DNA from: Manis javanica
Taxonomy: Eukaryota; Chordata; Mammalia; Pholidota; Manidae
Reading direction: 5' to 3'
DNA length: 64,000 bases
Assembly (NCBI RefSeq): GCF_040802235.1
Contig: NC_133170.1
Span: forward strand, 449,001-513,000
A model generated the notes under the pieces. The model was not told the DNA's origin. It searched no databases and saw nothing but the letters and a program-made list of their open reading frames with translations. Numbering within the stretch: the stretch's first letter is position 1; each line of letters begins with the position of its first letter. The translations under genes and the position numbers were made by a program. Positions 33,421-46,114 of the stretch are shown one piece after another.

Positions 33421-33956
33421 GGGGCGCCCCTAAGACTACGATCATCTGTTCGATGCCAGCGTTGAGTCAACACTCAACTGCTGTGAAATCTCACCTGTTT
33501 TCAGTCTCACTTCCTTGGGAAGCGCAGAGTCCTCGCTGGTCCTTCTGAGTGCAGAATAAGTGAACTCTTGGGCTTGTTTTGTTTTTGGTTTTTTGGTTTT
33601 TTAAAGAAACTATTCTGTGTGATAGAAATGGATATTAACAACAAAACCACGAGTCTTGGATTAACGGAAGTGACAATTTTATTCCATTCCAGAGAATGGA
33701 CAAACTCTTAACTTTTATCAAGCCACATGTTTGGCTGTGTCATTGTTTAACTTGGATATTTTATGATTTTACTTGAATGTGCCTAATGGAACCATTCGAT
33801 GTGAGAAACAATTCTTGTTAATTTACAGCAAAGTATTGAGATAACCATTGAGAAAAACACTATTATTTTTTGTACCAAAAATATTTAAAGACCTCAGAAG
33901 CACTATTTTATTTTTTAAAAATTGCTTTTTTTGAAGTTTATCCAAAAACGGTTGTC

Positions 33957-33962
33957 AATAAA
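33957..33962 (+). terminator. Proximal poly(A) signal candidate of SLC38A2
   Basis: Canonical AATAAA about 540 bases after the stop codon, followed by an A-rich and then T-rich stretch. Use here would give a much shorter 3' UTR. The sequence alone cannot show whether it is used. Confidence 0.45.
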
Positions 33963-36240
33963 TTCCATAAAAAAATTTTCATCGGTATTTAAAAAGATAC
34001 TAGTATTGTGAAATGATTTGCCTTTTGTAGGCATAATAAGCCAAATACTTTTTTAACCCAAAACAATTTTTAGGGAAAAGGTTCAGTAATGAAAAATTGT
34101 ACCCTGAATAGGAGCATAATTTTTTCCATGCAGACTTCACCATTAAGGTACAACTGATTGGTTATCACTGCACCCGATCAGATGAACTCTGTTCATCACT
34201 TTTCTCTGTCCCCAAATAATTTGGTTCTTTCAGATTGAAATATTTGGCTTCTGTCTAATAGAATGGAAGATACTGCAGAGATTTCTGCGGAAAGTAGAAT
34301 AACTAATTTTGAGGTACCAAATAGTGCAATTGGGTAAAAACAGGGTTTATTCAGTTGCACCTGTCTCCAGAGCAGTTCTGACGACTCTGGGTTTTTGGGC
34401 CAGCGCTTTCTTGACATTGCTTCCAGCAGTGGGCATTTGATGGCAATAGGCCAAAACTCTCCTTTCCAGAAAGTACAGCTTTCCACATGTTCACCTGCCC
34501 CTGGAAGTGTGAATTACTTGATAACACGCGTTCATTGTGTCCACGTTGCGTCTACAATAGATGTCTAATTCACAGGTCACGCCTATACTCAGTATAATAC
34601 AAGCTCTTTCCATACAGGCCACTGGGTTTCTTGTGCAGAAAGCTTTTTCAAAGACTCATTTGCACTGGACCGTCATCTCATTCATGTACAACATAGAACT
34701 GTTTACATCCAGCAGATGTTGAGGGAAGACAGTGTGACCTGCATAGGTAGTTGGTCCGACTGCATGTTCACCCTTCATTTCAATCCCAGTTAGAAGTGAA
34801 AACGTAGCAGCTTTAAGAGCACACCTATCGTACATTACGGTGTATGGTGAATATATTATTGAACAATGTGGTACTTCGCTCATTGGGCATAATGTCTAAG
34901 ATCTAATACCCATAATTCCATTAGTGGTTGAGGGAAGCAGATACTGGAATCATCAGCTGGTCCTCTGACTCTAAGGTTTTCTCCTGAACCGAGCATTGTA
35001 GGTTTTAGGTGAGGGCCAGAAATGGGGCAGACATGGGTTTTGTACGCATTCTTGTATTACATGTGACTAAACTACAGACACATGTGTCTGTAGCCAGAGA
35101 CCCTTTTGGAACTGGAAGATGTCTTACGTACATTGGGGAAACCAGTGGTCCTTTTTTGTTTCTTCAAAAATAATTGGGGACCATCTAGAAAAGGCAGTGA
35201 GAAGACGGATTTAATTGGGCTTTTGGCACTCCATTCGAATCCAGAACCTCACCTCTGATTCAGACCAAGAATTGGCACTTCTGCTTCAGTTCCTGGGAAG
35301 AATTGTTGATTTTTCATCTAAAACCTGCTGGAGAATACTACCAAGTAGACTTGTTCTCTACAGTTTACATCCTTTCATGTGGGAGAAAACACCACAGAAA
35401 CCAGGAGGAATGAAAGAAGGAATTCTTCTCTCGGGAAATCCACCTGTGGAGGCTCCTCCAGTCCTCTTGGGCTGTTTGAGGTTCAAAATCGGCTGCTTAG
35501 GATAAATTCCATTGCATGATTTTCCTGGAGCTGTCCTGTCTGCCTTGAGGTTCCTAAACAGTGAATTCCCATTGATGAGCAGTCTTCAGTATTAAAACCA
35601 CTGTCCTGTCCCCTCTGTTTGCATTGCTGTCTTCCACGGGTGTTTCAGTTGTAACTGTAATGTTATTTATAGAACAGCATTAATCCATTAAAGCTAACCT
35701 ATTTTTCAATATTTATAATCTATGTACATACACTGTCTGTCCATATGTATTTGTAAATAGGTTGTATATAATGTCAGGTTTGGGTCTTGGGTTCAAGTGT
35801 ATATATTCCTGTAAGTCTCTTACTTGCATTTTGGTGAATTCACACATATCTATAAGAATTATCCCAAAAGTAACCTGTACAGAGATCTCAGTACAAATTG
35901 ACAAATCTGGTGATTGCTAAAATTTTAAAATATTGCTTAAATTGTATTTGCAATCAGACTGGTTGAACATCACATTTTTCCATGAAAACTTGGTGCAAGT
36001 TCAGATCTCTAAATTTTAAATAAGTATAAATTTTCAAAGTGCAGTTGTTCCCCAAATGTGATGTAGTGTGATGACATCCAGTGTGATGTGTAGTGGGAGG
36101 TCTCCGAGAGCAAGGTGTGCTGACTTCCTGTATATAGTGTAAATACCCGCTTTACTGTTGCGAGGCCAGCAGTCCCACTGACATCCGGCTGGGAGTGCTA
36201 CACCGTTTCAATGAAACAATGTATGTTTTAACTGAACTAA

Positions 36241-36246
36241 AATAAA
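36241..36246 (+). terminator. Distal poly(A) signal of SLC38A2
   Basis: Canonical AATAAA, with cleavage expected about 15-25 bases downstream and a GT-rich element (GTGTCTTTGTGG) following at about 36269-36280. The position fits the long SLC38A2 mRNA. Confidence 0.85.
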
Positions 36247-36269
36247 CACATGCTTCATCCTGAGTACCA

Positions 36270-37900
36270 GTGTCTTTGTGGCAGGGGGGGTGTGCACGGT
36301 GTCCTATGTGCTTGTTGAGCACGGCAGCCAGCCGACCCTCGGCAGGTGTCATGCAGTGGTGACTGATGATGCAGGCTGGATCAGGAACAAGTTCATTTTA
36401 CTTTTACCTTTATGAAGGTAACGTTTACAAAAGGTGAGGAAGAAAGGGGGATAATGCTGACATGTATCTCGGGCTCAGGCTTGGACCCATGTTAGCCAGT
36501 ATGGCATGAGAATCGTCCTGGGGGTCTTTTAAAAGCAGCTGTGCAGCAGGTGGCTGTTGTAGTCTGATTACACCAGTGTGGTGGGTAGACAGGGTGGTTT
36601 TTCCCCTGAAAGCCACCAAGTGATTGTAATGCACAGTTCAGAGGCGCTGAAACGGGCTTGGGAAGAAGGTATGTTCTCATTTGGTGAACTAGTCTCAGGA
36701 CAGGAAGCGCTGTGGTGGAGAGGGTCGGTTGACAAGCTGAGGTTCACCTGAGTGACACGATGTGTGGAGGGTTGCCGGGATGCATGAGATGTTCAGGTAT
36801 GGCCTGATAGCCTTAAACCTTAGGGATTATCTGTGAACTAAAGCTGAAATGAGACAGCCTCAGAGCAGATATCCTTGGGAGAGGTTCGGGAACTTTGCTG
36901 CAAGAAATGTATTTGTGCAGATGGAAGGGAAATGATTAGAAAGTGGAACACATCTGAATTGAACAAAAGACCGACCAAGTTTTTATTGGTCTAACACTAG
37001 ATCAAGTGCAACTAACAAGCCCACGGGAAAGGGTGGGGTTATGTGTCAGACTGGATTTTAAGAGAATCCATGAACCATTTTTTTTTTAATGCTGAAACAA
37101 TTTATTACTTTGAAATTAGAAATGCATTGGTAGGTAGGTCCACTCAGAGTTGAGAACTCAGCTCTCTAACCAGGGAGCCAGCCACCCTGGAGAGAGATTC
37201 CCAGAAAGCCTGGGGAGGATTCTAGGAATGTTTCTGACTGAAGAGCCTGAGCCCTTTCTCTTAACTGGGAAATACTCCTACCTTCAGAGTTGCTAAGTTA
37301 GGTTCTGCTAACAAAAGTTTTTAAAAGGCCACCTAACTAGCTTAAGCATAGTGGCAGAGGAAGAATTTCTTAAGAGATTGGGATACCTCAGAGAATTAAA
37401 AGTTAGATAAATGGGCTTCCAAAAGGTCAACCTCTAGGCTTGCTCAGGAGACCTGAAACAGACATGTGAGACTTAACAGTGCACAGCTGAGTTCTGAGCA
37501 ATTTCCTCAGCCAGCTTCTCAAGATAGGGTCCTGATCTCTAATAAGCCCGGTGGGCAGGCGACAGCACAGACATGGCTGCTGACACCTACCCCTGTGCCT
37601 GGGGAATAGTTCTCCAGAGGAGTAAGGCATCCATGAAATGAAGTTGTGTCACCAGCTGTCGTGGTTTTAGCACTCTGAAGTCCTGCACTCTGGGAGCCCC
37701 TGTCTAGGCAAGCTGGAATGGTGGGGTACCCTAGCTAGGAAGGCACACACACAAAATGTCTAATGAAACAGCCTGGAGACACTGATAAAACTCTTTGCAT
37801 TTCCTTTTTCTGGACTTCAGGTAGATACCAGTCTTCTCTTAGACTTTGTCACAACTCAAAAGATGATAGCTTCCTCAAATGACATGTTTTTTTTTTCTGG
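36270..37900. other. Intergenic DNA downstream of SLC38A2
   Basis: Unique sequence with a 10-base T run near 37079-37088. No gene, CpG island or clear repeat recognised. Confidence 0.5.
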
Positions 37901-37904
37901 TTTC

Positions 37905-38040
37905 CCCCACAAGAGTTACAAGCTTCATAAAAACAGACATCTGTTTTCATAATTTATCCCCCAACACTCCCAGCAAGGCTCTGGCAAACAGCACACAGGT
38001 ACTCAGTGTGATTGCTGAATGAATATATGTGCCGTTCATT
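37905..38040 (+). mobile_element. L2 LINE 3' end, sense
   Basis: 'acaagcttcataaaaacaga' near 37918-37938, then 'gctctggcaaacagcacaca' near 37978-37998 and a 'gaatgaatat' end near 38019-38029 follow the L2 3' terminal order. Diverged. Confidence 0.5.
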
Positions 38041-38044
38041 TCCT

Positions 38045-40150
38045 TCGACGAATGAGGCTCAAACTTTGCAGCAAGAATTTACTAAATGCTTGAAAAACAA
38101 TCATAGCAAATACCATGAAATTAAACACTGACTTAAAAGACAGAGTTTATTAATCTTCAGCCAGAGACCTGCACCAGGAACGCGTTGCCTAGCCCGTGGT
38201 CCGCCTACAGATGGCAGAAGCCATCTTTAACCTCCACCACGTGTAAGTGACTTGATGGTGGTGAAATGGGTTTCAAATCTTGGCCAGGGTTTCAAATTCC
38301 TGTCCACATCTAGGGAGGAAAACTTAACACAGCAAGTCTGGCTCCTTCCTACTTGTATGCTCACAAGTGACGCTTGGCCAGCTCCCACGGGGCCTCAGGG
38401 GCTTAATGTTCGTGAGCAGTGACCTCGGCACAGCTCCTGAAGTGATCAGCCACAAGCTTTTTCAGGCTGCTTCACACAAACTGCTTCACTAGCCAAGGCT
38501 ACTGACGTGCATCTGGCCTCACTAGCGATCCTGAGTTTTGGTTGCAGAGAGATCAGCCCCCCATAAATTACCTAGGACTCTGAGACTCCTCTGGGCTTCT
38601 CTGGGGAGGGACGGTCCACACGTGCGCCCGCACTTCTCTGCTAGGAAACTAGCGCTCCTCCGTGGCCTCTGGCAAGCAGGGCCTCAGAAGCCGCTGGACC
38701 TCCAGGACTCCACCGTTGCTACCTTTTTCCTGTTGTTTCTGCTCCGTACCTGCTGTAATAAACCTTAGCAGTGAGATTAGAGTCCGGAGGGCTCTCTGGT
38801 AAATCACCAAATGAAATAAGTATAGGCTGTTTTTTCTCTACATCATCAGTTTGTGATCCACCATACCTCTCGCCTTCTCCAGGAAGGGTCTCTTCACGAT
38901 GAAAGCCTCCAGAGCATATCACTGAACAAGCACCACTAGGTGTTGTCTGGGGTCTGAGGTGTCAGGAGGGTTAGACAGCAAAGAGGATTTTTTACATTGC
39001 ACACCCTCTGTGTGTGACTTCATTAAGTCCCATTTGACATATTTCACCTCCTGAGTCCTGGCAGTGCTGGGAACTGGGTAGTCTCTCTGTCTGTCCTTCC
39101 TCCCAGACCATACACAGCCTGTCCCCTCTTCTCAAGAGCAGTTCAAGTCTGTGCTCCAATCTGCCTACCTTTTTCAGGTAAGTTTTGAAGTCCTCAGGAC
39201 TCACTCTCCTGAGATGGCAGTTTACTGGCCATATTCCTTTGTTTCCACTCTGCTGCTGAAGATCTCACTTCTGCACCCACCCTTCCTAACTGACCTAGTA
39301 TTCTCTCTAACCACTTACAGCACTTGCCCAGAAAGGACTTCTGTAGAATTCAACTTTCTCACCTGATTATATTAAAAATATCTGCCATAGAGCCCAGTCT
39401 ATAACTGAGGTAAGAGCAGAGCTGTGCTGGTTGAAATGGCTTAGGAGTGAGGTTGAGAGGCAGCCTCCTCCCACTGGCTGTGTCGAAAGTGGCCCATGAG
39501 GCACGGCCCGGACCTTGTGCCCTGTGAGGCGTGGGCAAAAAGCATGCTGCAGACTCTTCTAGGAGAATGAGATCCTGCCAGCCTCCACCTCGGCTGCTGG
39601 GCTCCCCTTTTCTGACAACAGCATCTCTGTCCTTAGTGACAGGACAGCGGCCCTGGTCTTCCATCGACAGCACAGTCACCTTCACTTCAGTGCAGCCAGC
39701 CCTCCAGACAGACACGACACCCACAGGGAGGCCGGTTCCTGGCAGAATACATCACCCAGCATATACTCAAGCCTTTCCAGGTATTTCTAAGGTGGAGCAG
39801 GTTAAGAAATCAAAGTGGAAAATAAACACGGATGTCGAATAATCCATTTCCTGTACCCTAGTCAACAATGATACCATTGCTGAGAATTGCTTTCAGTTCG
39901 CCGAAAGTAATTATATCCTTTTTAAAAAGCTGGGGGAAGAAACCTTAAAAAAACTGACCTTTGGCTAGTTAGAGTTCTGGAGTCTTTAATTTAAAAGGAC
40001 AAGTGATCATAAACCAATCCTCTGAATCATCTGTTCCTCAGGGATTTGGGGAGTTTTCCTAGGTCCTAAATGTATAACTTAAAATTTCCAAAGTTATATA
40101 CATTCTTACTGAAAATGTGACAAAAATCATACACCAATATATTTTTTTAA
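38045..40150. other. Intergenic DNA, no gene recognised
   Basis: Mixed unique sequence. Frames up to 121 codons occur near 39359-39842 on both strands but overlap each other and have no domain or splice context. Confidence 0.5.
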
Positions 40151-40151
40151 A

Positions 40152-40724
40152 GTAAGGTATCTGATGGAAGCAACCTAAGTGCCCATCAGTAGATGAATGG
40201 ATAAAGAAGAGGTGGTGCATATACACAATGGAATACTATTCAGCCATAAAAAGAAAACAAATCCTACCATTTGCAACAACATGGATGGAGATGGAGGGTA
40301 TTATGCTCAGTGAAATAAGCCAGGTGGAGAAAGACAAGTACCAAATGATTTCACTCATTTGTGGAATGTAACAATGAAGCAAAACTGAAGGAACAAAATA
40401 GCAGCAGACTCACAGACTCCAAGAAGGGACTAGCAGTTACCAAAGGGGAGGGGTTGGGGAGGGAGAAGAGGATTAAGGGGCATTATGAGTAGTACACGTA
40501 ATGTAGGGGGGTCACGGGGAAGGCCGTATAGCACAGAGAAGACAAGGAGTGATTCTATAGCATCTTACTACGCTGATGATGGACAGTGACTGCCGTGGGG
40601 TGTTGGAGGCGGGTACTTGATCATGTGGGTAAATGTTGCAACCACAATGTTGCTCATGTAAAACCTTCACAAGATTGTTTATAAATACTTTAATAAAAAC
40701 AAAACCAAAGGTAAAGTATCTGAT
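40152..40724 (+). mobile_element. 5'-truncated L1 with target-site duplication
   Basis: Sense L1 3' end: 'gcccatcagtagatgaatgg' near 40181-40200, 'atactattcagccataaaa' near 40233-40251, a purine-rich 3' UTR near 40435-40475 and an AATAAAAAC-type tail near 40692-40710. It is flanked by 14-base repeats GTAAGGTATCTGAT (40152-40165) and GTAAAGTATCTGAT (40711-40724), one mismatch apart, which marks the insertion by target-primed reverse transcription. The body is about 545 bases, so only the last tenth of an L1 was inserted. The youngest-looking element in the window. Confidence 0.9.
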
Positions 40725-40729
40725 CAGCA

Positions 40730-42010
40730 GGCAATAAAACAAACCAAATATATTTAAGATGCCTATTTTAAGGGTGAATCCCAGCAAGCACCTGTTTATT
40801 TTTCTTGAGGGGAAAAGTACCTGTTAAGTTTTGGTAAATGATGAAGTTTCTTCCCGTTCCTCCAATCTACTGCAGCCTCTCATAGAATCATCAATGTTCC
40901 AAGCCAAGATGAAGCTGTGTGTTTTTTCTTGCCTTTTGTCTCTTCGTATTTCCCCTTTAAAATGACTGAGCATCTTGAGAGATGCAAAGCTCCTGGCTCA
41001 CAGCCCTTCTGCCCCAGATAGAGAGCTTGTATTTTTAAACTGATCCCTAAATAGAAAGGTCAAAGAAGGAAATATGTGGAATATAAAAATCTCTTCTCAA
41101 AATGCACGAGAGCCTCGTAAATTTGAAAACATTCTCCTCGCGTCAATTGCTCCAACAGGAAACACCGAGTCCTTCCCGCCTGTGATGGAGGCAGCAAAGC
41201 AAGTGAGAATATGCCTTCTTGCTTGTGGGGGATGCTGATGAATTGCATTTTGAATAAGCATTCTTTCTCCATAAAAATACCATGCAAACAATACTACACT
41301 GAAAAGGCTATTACAGATTTTACTGCAGTGTTTATGGAAGAAGAGTTAATACTCAGCAATACTAGTAATTACTCCACACTCGTCACTGCACCACTCTCCG
41401 TGGGAGCTCTGCCAGCCCCAGACTGCAGGTGTATGGAGATAGGCTTAAGTTCTGGATTGCCCTTACCAGGGGTGTGTCAAGTTCCTTAAGCTATCCTGAC
41501 GCTCAGAATAGTGGTTAATTTGGGGTGTCCAGTTCCTTATTCCCTGGGCCTCTACTCTTGGCCGTTTCTTGTGTATTCTTCCAGAGATACTCGGTTTGAT
41601 GTTCAGTTCCATCTGGCTTGCCTTGCTGCAATGCAATATGTCACTTCGTTTCCCTGAAGACTTCTGTAGAAACCTGCAACGTGCAGCTGCCTTATGCTAG
41701 TTCTGGTTATATGTGCAGCTAATGCAAAGGCCCATGCACCACGTTTGGTACAGATCTGAGAGAAGACGCAGGCAGGAGGGAAGACCTGGGTGAGGCCAAG
41801 AGTTCAGGAGGAACAGAAAAATACAAGCAAGAAGAAGAGACGATTGAAGGAAACAAGCCCTTGGAAACGTGCAGACATCCTGGGGGACAGCGTTCACGGT
41901 AAGCGCTTGCAGCATCTCAATCTGCAGACTAAAAGATGGGGGTACCCCAGAAGCCTGGGGCATCTGGGGAGGTTCATTCGACCAGCATTTTTGCCAAACA
42001 AGCCTATACA
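40730..42010. other. Intergenic DNA, no gene recognised
   Basis: Unique sequence with short frames only. Nothing recognised. Confidence 0.5.
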
Positions 42011-42014
42011 TGCC

Positions 42015-42115
42015 TGACCAGGATTAAATGAGATAGTGTGTCTAAAGCACTTAGCTTAGCACTGACATGTGAGCCTTCAGGGAGCTCTAGTTGTTGTCAT
42101 CCTTACTTATTACTT
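42015..42115 (+). mobile_element. MIR SINE 3' part, sense
   Basis: 'aggattaaatgagatagtgt' near 42021-42040, then 'aaagcacttagcttagcact' near 42043-42063 and 'gttgttgtcatccttactta' near 42090-42110 match the 3' half of MIR. Confidence 0.6.
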
Positions 42116-42119
42116 ACTT

Positions 42120-43310
42120 TAAGGAGCTGGGAACACAGAGATGTAGTGTCTTTAAGAACTCACACTCTGGTGAGGACCAGATACATGGACCATGAGCTGC
42201 TGTGTGGTGTGACAGAAGCCACGGTAGAGGTGAGTGGGGGCTGTGAGGGTGGGTGGAGGAGGGGACCTAACCCAGCTAGAGGCTCAGCAGAGGTTGCCTA
42301 CAAAACCTGATGTGTCATGTATCCTCTTCTCAGAACAAGCCAACTGCAGTGAATTTTGCAAATAATTTTATAACAGGATTCCAAGATGTAAAATGTGGCA
42401 CTACTAATGAAGCACATCTTGCTGCAGAACTTGGAAAAATCACCAAAAGGATTTTTTAAAGGAGACTGATTAGCAGAGAATCATATTTGGAGTAACGTCT
42501 GTAACAGCCCATATTATATGTTCTGTATTTATTAAATGAAAGAACACATTAATCTCTAGAACTAAATAATTAATGATTAAATTGATTCTTTGTGGCCTCT
42601 CTCCACTTCCAAACAACTATAATGTACAGATGAATTCTGTAGGCCTTGGGGGAAACTAAGAGAGCTCCTAGACGACCCGCAGTCACAGCAGCACACAGTG
42701 TAACAACCAACACACATGTATGGTGACGGCCTTCCATGTCCACGGGCAACCTCGTTACTGGTTCAGCCCGAGGAAAGCTCAGATGGTTCCAGTGGGACGA
42801 AATGGAAGAACATCTGGCTATCAGCTCTCAATACACTATCACTGGGGACCAGGGCCAAGATAAATGCACTGACCACTCCCACTGGGAAGCCCAAGTCTGC
42901 AGCAATTCTAAACTCCTGCCGGGCCACCCGAGGAGGGCGTCCTGGGCTGGGTGGGGTTTACTAGGCTCCAGTTCTGCCCTCTCACATGGACTCTTCAATC
43001 CACTTATCCCCACTGCCCCTCAATGACCCCTCTGTGGTGCTTCTCTTTCTGATGCCCTCTTTAGCAGCATCTGAAGTGAGAATCAGTGACTCTCTCTTCC
43101 TAAGGGGTTAGATGGCTTTTGAGCTCACCTCCTACTCAGGCAAGATGGAGGCCAAGGGTTGTTTTGAATCCTGAACATCCCATCTCTCTTTTTCAAGGCA
43201 AGTGGGCCCTTTAGTAGCTTAACCCTCTCAAAAATTTAGTCATAGTCTCATCTGATTCCAGCCAATTGCATATGCCAACAGCCCCACCAACAGTTCTTTT
43301 CTAGACATAC
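42120..43310. other. Intergenic DNA, no gene recognised
   Basis: Mixed composition. Two overlapping frames of 82-96 codons near 42716-43026 have no domain. No repeat identified. Confidence 0.5.
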
Positions 43311-43314
43311 TTCT

Positions 43315-43805
43315 TTTTTAATTCAAGTTTATTTTTTGAGACATAATTACTATGCCCCCATTTAAATTAAATAAGGGGATTTAGTATATTCACAGAGTTG
43401 TACAACCATGACCAGTTAAGAACATTTCATCATCTCCACAAGCAACCCTGTACCCACTGGCAGTCACTCCCTTGTGCCCCCACCTTCTCCCAGCCCACCC
43501 CATTCTACTCCCGATTGGCAAATACAAACCTCTACTGTCAATCTCATGGATTGGCCTATTATGGACATTTCATAAATGTAAATGAATCCTCCAATATGTG
43601 GTACTTTGTGACTGACTCTTTTTACTTAGCATGTTTCAAGGTTCATCCATGCTGTAGCATGTGTCTGTACTTAGTCTATTTTTATTGATGAATACAATTC
43701 CATTGTATGGATATACGGTACTGTATTTCTCCATTAAATGGTAGGCATTTGGGTTGTTTCCACATTCTGTTACAAATAATGCTGCTATAAACATTTCATT
43801 TTTCT
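43315..43805 (-). mobile_element. Old L1 LINE 3' fragment, antisense
   Basis: + strand phrases in reverse-complement L1 order: 'tttagtatattcacagagtt' near 43380-43400, 'ggcctattatggacatttca' near 43552-43572, 'attccattgtatggatatac' near 43697-43716, 'gggttgtttccacattctg' near 43750-43770. All open frames are broken. Confidence 0.85.
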
Positions 43806-44470
43806 GTGGTCATACTTCTTGAATTTCCCACATTCTTTGCTTCATTGCTTCTCTCTTGCCCCCTCCACTGCAATTACCTTGGCCTCTCTGGTGGGAGAAC
43901 CACGCCTTTAGTTCATTTCCCCTGAGACATTTTGTCCAACTGAAAAGATATAGCAGGTGGCCCCTTAGTCCACACAGAGATTTTAACAGTATGTCCAATG
44001 GCTGTACCTTGATTGGATCCTTGCTACAGTGCTGAATTTTAATCAGGCTTGGTTATCAGAGCATTTCTCAATGCTGCATTTTACTCTTTGAGGCTCAGAA
44101 ATGGTTGTCTTTGCAATCCTATAAATTCCCAAATTTGTGGACAATTTTATTCCCTTTCTGCTTACAAACTGGCCAGTTCTTTCCTGAGCTCATCTATTTC
44201 CTGTAATGCCTTGCCAAGCATAGTCATCAGCAACCAGTACAGGCTATAAACATTCTATTTTCCAACCTCTTCTTCAAGGCTACAAAGTATTAAGAACTTG
44301 ATGCACCTTCCAAATTACCTCAGATGACAATTTCACCAAATGTTTTGTCACTAAGTAATATGGATATACATCGTCTCACCCTCCCATAATAGTTTTCTGC
44401 CACCTGTGACCAGCCCCTAGGCCAGTACTTCATCTTATGGGAATTTAATTAAAACAGAAATTTCTGACAT
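43806..44470. other. Intergenic DNA, no gene recognised
   Basis: AT-rich unique sequence. Confidence 0.5.
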
Positions 44471-44474
44471 CTAG

Positions 44475-44590
44475 GGTAGGCTAGATTATGGTCCAGTAAA
44501 AGAACAAAACAACAAAACAAACTCCCCAGAATCTCAGTAGCTTAATCGTGCAAAAGTTTATTTCTTGATTATGCCACACATCCAATGCCA
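44475..44590. repeat. Old interspersed repeat, related to the 20.92 kb copy
   Basis: Shares the 'ccagaatctcagtagcttaa' and 'caaaagtttatttcttgat' layout with the repeat starting at 20.92 kb. Only about 115 bases remain recognisable. Confidence 0.35.
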
Positions 44591-45489
44591 TTCATCAAAG
44601 TAATGAGAAAGTAAAAATAGCATGACCTGCAAAAAAAACTCTGCCCTCCTCCCATGCATCAGATTAGAATAGAGACAGACGGAGCAGAGACGTGCTCCCC
44701 AAGGACACACGTGTGCACAGCGTCATACAATCCCTTCCTTAAGTGACTACTGTTTCCTTACTGAGAAATGTTCTCTCAATCAGAGACCACTAGAAATTTT
44801 AATAATGGGGCTTAAATCGTTGTTTGAAATGCTATCAGTAAGAATGAAACATCCCACTCTTGCCTGCAAGGTCCGAGGCACTTGAACAGGGAGAAGCGGT
44901 CTGGATTCGCAGCCCCTGTGCAGGGCCTCAGACCAGGGCTCCCCACGCGCACGTTCCACATCCGTCTCGACTTCCCGTTTGCCAAGCAGGCCTGGCTCCG
45001 CTTCGCCTTCGTGTCTAGTCGTGACGCCGGCCACCTCACACAGCCTTGCTTTGCCTGGAGCCTGTCAAAACGCTTTCTTCAAGCTTCACCCGAATTCTAC
45101 CCCAGAGCTCTCTTTCCTGATTCTCCCTCCTTTTGTCTGGTGAGAAGCCCCACAGTCCCTCTAGTGTGTGGGCTCCCCCATAGCAGGGGATCAATGACTG
45201 ATTTATCTAACCAAGGATTTGTTTTTGGTGGTTTGGGGCTGACTCTCAATCATATTGAAGAATAAAATGTAAGGAAGGCGACTGTAAACATGCAGACCCC
45301 GTCGGTCAGTGTGGTTAGACCCAGAAATTAAGGCTGGAGGTCAGACGTGGTTATTGGGAGGGGCACCAAGGAGCTTCAGAGTCAGAAATCAGGGGGAAAC
45401 CCAGGGGATGGGGCAGGGCACCAGCCGTCGTCCCAACGGGAAGTAGGTGTGGGCAGGACAGAAGGAACTAACGGGGAGAGGAACCCCGA

Positions 45490-46030
45490 CAAGCAGCACA
45501 GGAAGCCGCCGTCGCCGTGCAGGCTGAAGGCAGCAGGGAGATGTGGTCTGTCGAGGGCTGGGGACGTGGACGGCGGACCGCCTGGCAGGAGCTACGGCCG
45601 GTCCGGAATGAAGCTTCTGCCAGGGTGGCCAGGGGAGGAGGGCTGGGAGCTGGGAGGACAGGAAGGCCAGAAGAATAAATACCCCAGCCTCTTTACTTCC
45701 AGCCTCCAGCCTAACCTCCGGAGCCTCCCACCGGCCAAGCCCAGCTGGACCCCGGAGAGCACGAGAAGCCAGAGGGCACGCCGGCGGCGAAGGCCGAGCC
45801 ATAGAAGCACCGCGCAGGGTGGGAAAGAGCAGGTAGTGGGCGGGGAGCGGGGCTGGGGGCAGACGGAGACTGCCGGGCACCGGCGGGGCCGGGAGGCGGG
45901 CGGGCGGGCGGACTCGGGCAGGAACCGTTGGGCACGGCCGGCCCTGTGACATCTGCCTTGTCTGACGGGCGCTTCTCGGCTCGCCTGGTCACGGGGGCGT
46001 CTTGATGCGTCCTGAGACTCCCCTGAGCTG
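45490..46030 (+). other. GC-rich block, possible LTR remnant
   Basis: A locally GC-rich stretch with AATAAATACC at 45676-45685, followed by text that resembles the 3' part of a mammalian LTR ('cccaccggccaagcccagct' at 45727-45746, 'gaagccagagggcacg' near 45765-45780). CpG density rises toward 45840-45940. Long frames on both strands (up to 200 codons) reflect composition. It may be a worn LTR or a weak CpG cluster; I cannot decide. Confidence 0.3.
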
Positions 46031-46114
46031 CCAGGTGAGTCTCCATTTCTTGGGGCCTGTGTTCTCAGTGAACCAGGGGCTGGAGCTCAGCATCTCACCA
46101 GGAGTGTACTATCT

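Larger units (their letters stand above)
33421..36262 (+). other. SLC38A2 3' untranslated region
   Basis: About 2.8 kb without interruption from the stop codon to the distal poly(A) signal, in line with the long mRNA known for this gene. It is AU-rich with many ATTTA pentamers. It has a (GTTTTT)-like run near 33576-33604 and a GTGATG-rich stretch near 36056-36096. No transposable element interrupts it, which suggests constraint. The 96-codon frame at 35215-35505 has no domain. Confidence 0.85.
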
